A stretch of DNA of 6,107 nucleotides from an uncultured Cellulosilyticum sp. GTDB taxonomy: Bacteria; Bacillota; Clostridia; Lachnospirales; Cellulosilyticaceae. Location: contig CAKVCL010000067.1 of assembly GCA_934725855.1 (NCBI GenBank), positions 1 through 6,107 on the forward strand. Reading direction: 5' to 3'. Positions 1 to 4,646 of this stretch are shown here, one piece after another; position 1 is the stretch's first letter; each line of letters starts with the position of its first letter. A program made the translations under genes and the position numbers. A model generated the notes under the pieces. It had not been told where the DNA came from. It saw nothing but the letters and a program-made list of their open reading frames with translations, and did no database searches.

Positions 1-76
1 AATATATGGCTCTCATTCTCCGGAATGGTGGCTCTCAAAGTCCGGACAGGTGGCTCAGAGAGCCCCGGAATAATCA
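1..76. mobile_element. Terminus of an IS21-like insertion sequence (partial, continues to the left)
   Basis: Positions 7-72 consist of three head-to-tail 22-bp units (7-28, 29-50, 51-72), each opening TGGCTC and carrying CCGGA about 14-15 bases in. Multiple short direct repeats just inside the tip are characteristic of IS21-family ends (transposase-binding sites), and those elements end in 5'-TG...CA-3'. Here CA falls at 75-76, immediately after the array and exactly where coding homology of the HNH gene seems to stop. I infer that the tip is at or near 76 and that the istA/istB genes lie left of the window. No transposase sequence is visible, so the family assignment rests on end structure only. 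Confidence 0.55.
7..72. repeat. Three tandem 22-bp direct repeats
   Basis: The units start at 7, 29 and 51 with exact 22-base spacing. The consensus is TGGCTCTCA, then a variable stretch, then CCGGAA or CCGGAC, then roughly TGG/AGG. The third unit is the most diverged (TGGCTCAGA at its start, GGAATA at its end). There are no spacers between units, so this is not a CRISPR array. It is interpreted as the transposase-binding repeat array of the IS end. Confidence 0.8.
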
Positions 77-709
77 AATCGCATCAGATATAAACTGTGC
101 TTTCCCCTCTACACCATATTCACAGATTGGTTTTTCATGATGAATTTCAATATAGCCTTTTCCAATTTCACCATATTTTTCTTCATATGAGAAACCACAA
201 ACAACACATCTTATAATCCCTTCAGAAGAATAATAATCAATAGCCGCATCTCTCAGTGCTCTCGAACGAACTCTTGATTTTGACATTTTTTTCTCTACCT
301 TACCCTCATCAACAATAATATTTTCATCGTAAACGAAAATTTCTTTGCCACTATCTGCAATATTAGTTGCAACAGTCAATGTATCATCATAGATAAATTT
401 CTGAGAGAAAAAATAATTCAACTCATCAATTCGTGTATTTAAGTAATTCTCGCCCACTGTAGTCAATGTGTATATCCCGTCTACAAATTCGGTATACTTA
501 TCCATTCCATTATTCTCACGATGTGACACAAGATTTCTTACCTTTTGAGAAAACTTTGTATCATTTCTTCCTGCTAATATCTCTGCATCTTCACCGGATG
601 GATTAAATACATATACAAGCTCAGAAATCAAATCAGAAGTGATTGCTTTTTCTTTTCTCTTTATAATATATAAAGCAGGTAAAATAAGCATTTTTTCTTC
701 TATTCGCAT
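74..709 (-). CDS. HNH endonuclease, C-terminally truncated by an insertion (probably inactive)
   Basis: The 211-residue product has an N-terminal half (about 1-90) that reads like a winged-helix DNA-binding domain, with the stretch GRNDTKFSQKVRNLVSHR at 47-64 typical of HNH restriction nucleases. It also has a C-terminal HNH start: CVVC at 168-171 and the IEIHH catalytic strand with H190 and H191. A complete HNH domain would continue with the second half (usually an NLVPLCPNCH-like block with the Asn, His and second CxxC). Here translation ends at ISDAI with a TGA that appears to be supplied by the adjacent IS tip. The domain therefore lacks half of its zinc site and a catalytic histidine. 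The ATG start abuts the methyltransferase stop (TAA followed directly by ATG) and has GAGGAG at 719-724, nine bases upstream, so it is the last gene of the R-M operon. It may originally have been the nuclease partner of M1, or an accessory nuclease. Confidence 0.85.
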   Translation of the reverse strand: MRIEEKMLILPALYIIKRKEKAITSDLISELVYVFNPSGEDAEILAGRNDTKFSQKVRNLVSHRENNGMDKYTEFVDGIYTLTTVGENYLNTRIDELNYFFSQKFIYDDTLTVATNIADSGKEIFVYDENIIVDEGKVEKKMSKSRVRSRALRDAAIDYYSSEGIIRCVVCGFSYEEKYGEIGKGYIEIHHEKPICEYGVEGKAQFISDAI

Positions 710-1411
710 TTACTCTATCTCCTCTATCCTCTTTCTCGCAGCTTCAAAAAACACGGGATCTATCTCGCACCCTATAAAATTTCTGTTTAATTCTTTGGCT
801 GCTACACCGGTTGAACCAACTCCCATAAACGGGTCAAAAATAACATCACCTTCGTTACTAGCAATATTTACAAGGTGCCTTAATAGTTTCAAAGGTTTTT
901 GAGAAGGATGTTTAGGTTCTTTTAAGCGCTCCTTCCCCATACATATTGGACACTCAAAATAGTTGTGCATTTCATTTTGTGTTAAGAAATTCCATTTGTG
1001 TTTCTTATTCCATAGACACACTATCATCTCACAACTGTTTAAGAAGCCATTTCTGAATATTTTAGGCATAGGATTGGTTTTATGCCATATAAAATATTGG
1101 AACGTATCAAATTCTGGGTCAAAGACCTCATGCCATTTCCCTATAAGATTATAACTTGTGAAAATAAAAATATTTCCATCTGGTTTTAATATTCTTTTAA
1201 AATCATCCACAAAATCAAATGGATTTATCTCTTTCAAATCCCATTCTCCAAGGTCATTGTTGACAGCACTTCTTCCCGGTAGTGGAATATTTCCTGTTGA
1301 ATACTGAGCTATGTTATACGGCGGGTCTGTCAGAATTAAATCTACAGACTTATCTGGGATTGTTTTTATATACTCAAGGCAATCAACATTGGATAAAACA
1401 ATATTATCCAA
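710..1411 (-). CDS. Beta-class DNA adenine N6-methyltransferase (M1)
   Basis: This 233-residue type II modification enzyme is predicted to transfer a methyl group from S-adenosylmethionine to adenine (less likely to N4 of cytosine). Motif IV DPPY (29-32) comes before the SAM-binding motif DPFMGVGST (193-201), the order that defines the beta class, and HPSQKP (168-173) is the usual block before it. A CPIC pair (154-157) and C127 are shared with the second methyltransferase in this window and might bind a metal. The start is TTG at 1411-1409. It is supported by GGAGGAG at 1419-1425, seven bases upstream, and by alignment with M2. The start overlaps the end of the upstream endonuclease gene by 8 bases, indicating translational coupling. 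M1 and M2 are well over half identical by eye, so they are paralogues with the same or a related target. The recognition sequence cannot be read from the protein. Confidence 0.93.
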   Translation of the reverse strand: MDNIVLSNVDCLEYIKTIPDKSVDLILTDPPYNIAQYSTGNIPLPGRSAVNNDLGEWDLKEINPFDFVDDFKRILKPDGNIFIFTSYNLIGKWHEVFDPEFDTFQYFIWHKTNPMPKIFRNGFLNSCEMIVCLWNKKHKWNFLTQNEMHNYFECPICMGKERLKEPKHPSQKPLKLLRHLVNIASNEGDVIFDPFMGVGSTGVAAKELNRNFIGCEIDPVFFEAARKRIEEIE

Positions 1412-2276
1412 TTACCGTCTCCTCCACCTTTGCCTTCTTGTAGGCCTCTTGATATGCTAATATAAAATCGTTATATGAAACTCCATCCTCCAAAATTTCT
1501 TCCCAGAATTCTTTGCCAATTAAAATTTGGTTTCTATCCAGATGTTTACCTATTGCACCATCCGGAGTTCCATCACCTTTACCATCATAGCATGTTGCAA
1601 ATCTCGAAATACTTTTATCACAAAAAGAGAACATTGTTTCTAATGATGTAACTTCTGCTGCATTTGATGGTGCATTCTTTGTATCAAGATTTCCTCCAGC
1701 CTTTAATTCATATGAATATGCTATTCTCCTATCATCTACCTGATTTAACACAAACAAATCTATAGGTATGCCATTTCCCTTAGCATCTCTTTTATCAAAC
1801 TCCTTTTTGATTTTTTCTATTACTTGACTTTCACACTCAATTTTGAATGTTTTTATACAAATCTTTTCAGATTTATTATCAAATAATTTTCTCAATTCTT
1901 TATTAAGGAAATCTTCTACTGGCTTATTAGTCCAATATACTTTTTGACTCATCCCATTCCTTAATGGGTATGAGATTGTAGATACCTTTATGGAAGCACC
2001 AACATTATATAAAACAATAAGATTAGGCACACATTCTGAACCATATTTCCTTCTAGAAATGAACATTGCGATTTTTTGCAATCTGGTACCAAGCTGCGAG
2101 TCAAAACTTCTTCCTGTCCCCATATATTTTTTTGCATTCTTGTCTGAAAAAATAAAAAAAATATTATTTTCCCTTTTAGCTTGGTTCTTTGATGAATTTT
2201 TTTTAACTGTTTTAGCCATTTCAGCTAACTGCTTTTGTATAAAGCTAATATATTCTTTTTTTATACATTCTTCCAT
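1404..2276 (-). CDS. PD-(D/E)XK type II restriction endonuclease, subunit B (TdeIII-like, tentative)
   Basis: The 290-residue protein carries a PD-(D/E)XK active site: GIPID with D173, then ELK with E190 and K192, followed by AGGNLDTKNAPSN. Further down come a F-A-T-x-Y motif (226-230), LIGKEFW (252-258) and a D-G-x-S-Y tail. The same blocks in the same order occur in the neighbouring upstream gene product, so the two are paralogues, while their N-terminal halves differ strongly. The LIGK-x-FW plus glycine/tyrosine tail recalls TdeIII/MjaII-type restriction enzymes, but I am not sure of that family. The start ATG shares its A with the upstream TAA (TAATG), with AAGGA about ten bases upstream, so both proteins should be made from one mRNA in matched amounts. 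It could be one half of a heterodimeric enzyme or a separate enzyme. Confidence 0.85.
   Translation of the reverse strand: MEECIKKEYISFIQKQLAEMAKTVKKNSSKNQAKRENNIFFIFSDKNAKKYMGTGRSFDSQLGTRLQKIAMFISRRKYGSECVPNLIVLYNVGASIKVSTISYPLRNGMSQKVYWTNKPVEDFLNKELRKLFDNKSEKICIKTFKIECESQVIEKIKKEFDKRDAKGNGIPIDLFVLNQVDDRRIAYSYELKAGGNLDTKNAPSNAAEVTSLETMFSFCDKSISRFATCYDGKGDGTPDGAIGKHLDRNQILIGKEFWEEILEDGVSYNDFILAYQEAYKKAKVEETVIG
1419..1425 (-). promoter_or_regulatory. Ribosome binding site deciding the TTG start of M1
   Basis: GGAGGAG on the minus strand lies seven bases before TTG at 1411, inside the 3' end of the upstream endonuclease gene. This strong site supports the non-ATG start. Confidence 0.7.
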
Positions 2277-3142
2277 TATCTCACAGTCCTTCTTATCATC
2301 TCATTAATTCTTAAATTAAGGTCAAGCTCCTCTAACGCCATTTTATAAAGCTCTGTAAATCGCTCATACGTAATTCCATCTGGAAGAATAGTATTCCAAA
2401 ACTTTTTACCAATAAGGAACATCTCTGGAAAAGCCATATGCTTCTTAACTGCGCCAGTCCAAGTATTTCCTTCTCCGTTTTTATTGTACAAAGTAGCAAA
2501 ATAAGCCTTAGAATTTGGAACATTTAATCCTGCATATATTGTAAGAAGTTTCTCCACATTTGCAGGTGCGTTTGAACTGTCTAAATCTCCACCTGCTTTC
2601 AATTCAAGAACAACCCAATCTTTTCCATCAAAAAAAGCCAAATCGACAGGTTTTGTATGATATCCAGACGCTTTGTATTTCTGAGCCATTGGGAGCAATG
2701 ATTTTATACTAGTTTGTGTCACACCACTTTCAGACCTCGAACTACCTTTACCAGCTGCAACATTTGTAGCTCTAAATGTAGATATGTTTCCTCTTAACTC
2801 ACCATTATCTGTGTCTATATCAGTTACAATAATTTGTCCACTTATTGTATTAGGGTTAATATTATGCTTAACATTTCTTGGATTTACAATTGCAGGAACG
2901 TTCTCATCTCCAAATTTTAGTCTTGCAATTCTCTTGGCACATGTTTCAATAGCAAAACCGCTCTTAGACTCAAAACTGCTTACAAATACCATGTTTGCAG
3001 TAATAGTTTCATCAAGCTGGCTAAGCAAGAAATTATATCTTTTCTTTACAAAATTTGTTTTGAAATCCCCTTCTATGTTTGATATTAATTTTGAAAACTC
3101 CTCGTAAACAATGTTCTTAATCTGCAGTTCTGTACTAGTCAT
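2276..3142 (-). CDS. PD-(D/E)XK type II restriction endonuclease, subunit A (TdeIII-like, tentative)
   Basis: This 288-residue predicted restriction nuclease has an active site read as KPVD with D167, a strand of hydrophobic residues, then LELK with E180 and K182, followed by AGGDLDSSNAPAN (183-195). E66 in an N-terminal helix could be the extra acidic residue often seen in this fold. The C-terminal block AYFATLYN (213-220) and LIGKKFW (243-249) matches the next gene product. The N-terminal region is unlike subunit B and may hold different DNA contacts. The ATG start lies inside the 3' end of the regulator gene (8-base overlap), with a perfect AGGAGG at 3151-3156, eight bases upstream. Regulator and nuclease are therefore coupled, as in C-protein-controlled R-M systems. 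Both nuclease genes keep complete catalytic residues, which argues against one being a decayed copy. Confidence 0.87.
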   Translation of the reverse strand: MTSTELQIKNIVYEEFSKLISNIEGDFKTNFVKKRYNFLLSQLDETITANMVFVSSFESKSGFAIETCAKRIARLKFGDENVPAIVNPRNVKHNINPNTISGQIIVTDIDTDNGELRGNISTFRATNVAAGKGSSRSESGVTQTSIKSLLPMAQKYKASGYHTKPVDLAFFDGKDWVVLELKAGGDLDSSNAPANVEKLLTIYAGLNVPNSKAYFATLYNKNGEGNTWTGAVKKHMAFPEMFLIGKKFWNTILPDGITYERFTELYKMALEELDLNLRINEMIRRTVR

Positions 3143-3368
3143 TGCAGTTTCCTCCTATCCCTTCAAATAATTCTGAAATTGTGATATTCAATCCATTCGC
3201 AATTTTTTCAATATTTTGCAATGAAATATTTCGCTTTCCAGATTCCACTGTCGCAAAATAAGTTCTGTCCATATCAATTTTAAGCGCAAATTTCTCTTGG
3301 CTTAGTCCTGTTTCCTTGCGTAATTCTTTAATCCTATCTCCGAGTTGCTTGGCTATCATATGCGACAT
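3135..3368 (-). CDS. XRE-family HTH regulator, R-M controller (C-protein-like)
   Basis: This small 77-residue protein is almost entirely a helix-turn-helix domain: GLSQEKFALKIDMDRTYFA (21-39), then VESGKRNISLQNIEKIA, and SELFEG near the end. Size, sequence style and position directly before the endonuclease genes match controller (C) proteins, which bind as dimers upstream of their own gene and delay nuclease expression. The annotated ATG at 3368-3366 lies only two bases after GGAGG (3371-3375). The in-frame ATG at 3359-3357 (residue 4) is 11 bases away and may be the true start, giving 74 residues. A tandem 10-bp repeat lies just upstream and is the natural operator candidate. Whether it activates, represses or does both cannot be decided here. 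Confidence 0.88.
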   Translation of the reverse strand: MSHMIAKQLGDRIKELRKETGLSQEKFALKIDMDRTYFATVESGKRNISLQNIEKIANGLNITISELFEGIGGNCND

Positions 3369-3389
3369 TCCCTCCTTTTTTTCGACAAA

Positions 3390-3409
3390 ATAATTCTATA
3401 TTATTCTAT
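3390..3409 (-). promoter_or_regulatory. Candidate controller operator: two tandem 10-bp repeats
   Basis: On the minus strand the sequence is ATAGAATAAT followed directly by ATAGAATTAT, with one mismatch between copies. Each copy is bounded by ATA...TAT and is thus partly palindromic. Two adjacent sites about one helical turn apart, between a promoter-like element and the regulator gene, fit the layout of C-boxes. The sequence does not match the classical GACT...AGTC C-box, so the assignment is by position and symmetry. Confidence 0.5.
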
Positions 3410-3422
3410 GTTTTTAAGGCAA
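3393..3422 (-). promoter_or_regulatory. Candidate promoter for the regulator-endonuclease genes
   Basis: TTGCCT at 3422-3417 could act as a -35 element. TAGAAT at 3398-3393 (18-base spacer) or TATAGA at 3400-3395 (16-base spacer) could be the -10 element. The -10 options lie inside the 10-bp repeat pair, so a bound regulator would compete with or contact RNA polymerase. The match to consensus is moderate; read-through from the methyltransferase promoter upstream is also likely. Confidence 0.4.
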
Positions 3423-3439
3423 CGGGTTTTAAGCAACAT

Positions 3440-4156
3440 TTACATATAAGAGGCTATTCTTTTGTTAGCAGCTGTTACATAATCACAATTTAATTCACTT
3501 CCTATAAATCTTCTTCCTTTTTTAACTGAAGACACACCTGTAGTTCCAACTCCCATAAACGGGTCAAAAACAATATCTCCAGGATTAGATGCAATTTCTA
3601 TAAAATGATCTATTAAATTTAGGGGTTTTTGAGCGGGATGAAATGGGTCTTTTAATCGCTCTGGATATGAACAAATAGGGCACTCAAAGAAATTGTGCAT
3701 TTCTTCTTGAGTAGAAAAATTCCACACATGTCCTTTGTTCCATAAGAATATGACAAATTCACAACTATTACAAAATCCGTTTCTATAGACCTTAGGTGCC
3801 GGATTTGTTTTATGCCATACAAACATTTGAAAAGTATCAAATTCTGAATCAAAGGCTTTATGCCAATCACCAATTTGATTGTAACCTGCAAAAATAATAA
3901 TATTACCTCTTGGCTTTATGATGCGTTTAAATACATCTACATACTCAACTGGATTAATTATTTTTTTATCCCAGTCAGCAATATCGTTATTTAATGTAAT
4001 TTTTCCTTCTCGGGGTATATTTCCTGTAGAATACTGTGAAATGTTGTACGGAGGGTCTGTGAGAATTAAATCAACGGATTGAGTAGGGAGCCGTTTCATT
4101 AGTTCATTACAATCCTCATTGAATAATTTATAGATACTTGAGTTCTTTGATATCAA
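3440..4156 (-). CDS. Beta-class DNA adenine N6-methyltransferase (M2)
   Basis: This 238-residue enzyme is the paralogue of the downstream M1. Motif IV DPPY is at 34-37, HPAQKP at 173-178 and the SAM motif DPFMGVGT at 198-205, in beta-class order. Long shared stretches include DPPYNI, QYSTGNIP, EFDTFQ, WHKTNP and the ECPIC pair. M2 has CNSC (129-132) in addition to CPIC (159-162), so four cysteines could form a zinc site; M1 keeps only three of them. The start is TTG at 4156-4154: the codon before it is a TAA stop, and AAAGGA (4163-4168) sits six bases upstream, leaving no other reasonable start. It is the promoter-proximal gene of the R-M cluster with its own strong promoter, fitting a role in protecting host DNA before nuclease appears. 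It is separated from the regulator gene by 71 bases. Confidence 0.93.
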   Translation of the reverse strand: MISKNSSIYKLFNEDCNELMKRLPTQSVDLILTDPPYNISQYSTGNIPREGKITLNNDIADWDKKIINPVEYVDVFKRIIKPRGNIIIFAGYNQIGDWHKAFDSEFDTFQMFVWHKTNPAPKVYRNGFCNSCEFVIFLWNKGHVWNFSTQEEMHNFFECPICSYPERLKDPFHPAQKPLNLIDHFIEIASNPGDIVFDPFMGVGTTGVSSVKKGRRFIGSELNCDYVTAANKRIASYM

Positions 4157-4162
4157 TTAACA

Positions 4163-4168
4163 TCCTTT
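4163..4168 (-). promoter_or_regulatory. Ribosome binding site deciding the TTG start of M2
   Basis: AAAGGA on the minus strand lies six bases before TTG at 4156. A TAA stop immediately precedes the TTG in frame, so translation cannot start further upstream. Confidence 0.65.
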
Positions 4169-4201
4169 CCCAGTCGAGTAAGAAAATAATAACACCCTAT
4201 G

Positions 4202-4230
4202 ATTATATTTCAACGGATTATACGTAACAA
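4202..4230 (-). promoter_or_regulatory. Sigma-A-type promoter of the R-M operon
   Basis: TTGTTA (4230-4225) as -35 and a perfect TATAAT (4207-4202) as -10 are separated by exactly 17 bases, about 45 bases upstream of the M2 start. This is the best promoter match seen in the window. Its -35 overlaps the foot of the long inverted repeat at 4229-4272 by two bases. Confidence 0.7.
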
Positions 4231-4272
4231 AGCCACAATCTCGGTAGTCTTACTACCAACGATTGTGGCTTT
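4229..4272. terminator. Long hairpin upstream of the R-M promoter; possible terminator or operator
   Basis: A perfect 12-bp inverted repeat (AAAGCCACAATC at 4229-4240 and GATTGTGGCTTT at 4261-4272) encloses a second 6-bp repeat (GGTAGT at 4243-4248, ACTACC at 4252-4257) with a three-base loop. The tails are short (TTTG on the minus strand, TTTTACC on the plus strand), so termination would be only moderate. Its place between the nuclease gene and the M2 promoter suggests insulation of the R-M operon. Because it touches the -35 box, it might instead be a protein-binding site. Confidence 0.5.
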
Positions 4273-4354
4273 TACCATCTCTATTTACTTAAGCATCCAA
4301 CCTTGCTCCCTTAGTAGTAAGGTCGGTAGTATCGTTCAATTCATCTGCCTTATT

Positions 4355-4480
4355 ATGCCCTGTCTTGCCCAAGTTTGCGAAAGGTTGCGTAGTCATACAA
4401 CTGACCTGCCGTGGCAGACAAAAAGTACTTTTATCATAGTTTTGTTTCTCCTTGTTTTGCCCCGGAATGCCCTGTTTTGC
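4355..4480. repeat. Pair of 14-bp direct repeats flanking the gene fragment
   Basis: ATGCCCTGTCTTGC at 4355-4368 and ATGCCCTGTTTTGC at 4467-4480 differ at one base and are 112 bases apart. They bracket the phosphatase-like fragment. A weaker relative lies at 4449-4460 (minus strand GCAAAACAAGGA). They might be remnants of a duplication or binding sites; no function is established. Confidence 0.4.
4393..4437 (-). pseudogene. 5' fragment of a low-molecular-weight protein-tyrosine-phosphatase-like gene
   Basis: After an AAGGAG ribosome site (4448-4453, ten bases upstream), ATG at 4437 opens the peptide MIKVLFVCHG. That matches the start of low-molecular-weight phosphatases, which would continue with the P-loop N-I-C-R-S. 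Here it changes to R-S-V-V and stops at TGA (4395-4393), so the catalytic loop is never completed. The break falls in or next to a small palindrome, CTGCC-GT-GGCAG (4406-4417). Ten residues are a short match, but the ribosome site supports a genuine former gene start. I infer an integration or deletion junction. Confidence 0.45.
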
Positions 4481-4552
4481 AAGAGTTTCCGGTGATTATG
4501 TTAAATGCTCTGAAATTACAGATTGTGGCAAATTAGAGCAAGATTGAGCAAG

Positions 4553-4608
4553 TTACTACTACCTGTTAGTAGTAAAATTAGTAGTAAAAGGGAAAAGGTT
4601 ACTACTAA
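4553..4608. repeat. Cluster of TTAGTAGTAA repeats resembling Tn916-type integrase arm sites
   Basis: The 12-mer TTAGTAGTAAAA is present twice in perfect tandem (4566-4577 and 4578-4589). Inverted copies flank it: TTACTACTA at 4553-4561, which forms a 9-bp hairpin with 4567-4575, and TTACTACTAA at 4599-4608. A further single copy lies at 4311-4320. The core AGTAGTAAA is, from memory, the direct-repeat (DR2) sequence bound by the N-terminal domain of Tn916 integrase. The repeats are certain; the integrase interpretation is inference because no integrase gene is in the window. Confidence 0.6.
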
Positions 4609-4646
4609 GGATTTTATTTGGTAAAAACGATTTGTTCAAATTTCTT

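Larger units (their letters stand above)
4157..4646. other. Repeat-rich intergenic region, probable mobile-element attachment region
   Basis: About 490 bases contain no convincing full gene. From left to right they hold the M2 leader and promoter, a long hairpin, a lone TTAGTAGTAA (4311-4320), a 14-bp motif repeated at 4355 and 4467, a ten-codon gene-start fragment (4393-4437), a CCGGAA/TTCCGG inverted pair (4462-4467 and 4487-4492), a third GATTGTGGC copy (4521-4529) and a cluster of TTAGTAGTAA repeats (4553-4608). The density of short repeats plus a broken gene start suggests a recombination site, not a normal spacer. Confidence 0.5.

Noticed and set aside
7..72. CRISPR array
   Set aside because: The 22-bp units are contiguous with no spacers and occur at the junction of a truncated gene, which fits a transposon end better.
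639..3107. Several plus-strand open frames of 60-110 codons opposite the R-M genes, and short minus-strand frames inside them
   Set aside because: All lie entirely within or largely over well-supported minus-strand genes, lack ribosome sites and show no recognisable motifs; they are shadow frames.
1404..3142. Naming the endonucleases as BbvCI, Bpu10I or a proven TdeIII isoschizomer
   Set aside because: The layout is similar to two-subunit enzymes, but the sequences as remembered do not match BbvCI, and the TdeIII resemblance covers only the C-terminal block. Recognition site left open.
4128..4163. Short ATG frame (11 codons) overlapping the M2 start
   Set aside because: The ATG overlaps the ribosome site and encodes only MLIDIKELKYL. 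The shifted TTG frame carries the conserved methyltransferase; a leader peptide role is possible but unsupported.
4289..4396. 35-residue minus-strand frame starting MTTQPFANLG
   Set aside because: It has only a weak AGG before the ATG, and the open frame extends upstream across the phosphatase-like start in another frame without a start codon. It could be a small gene but nothing besides openness supports it.
4199..4495. 98-codon plus-strand open frame in the intergenic region
   Set aside because: It has no ribosome site, runs through the promoter, hairpin and repeat motifs, and its hydrophobic translation resembles no known protein; chance frame in repeat-rich DNA.
4617..4646. Rho-independent terminator right after the 484-residue protein gene
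   Set aside because: Only a 5-bp AT-rich stem (ATTTG/CAAAT) with a two-base loop precedes the T run, too weak to call.
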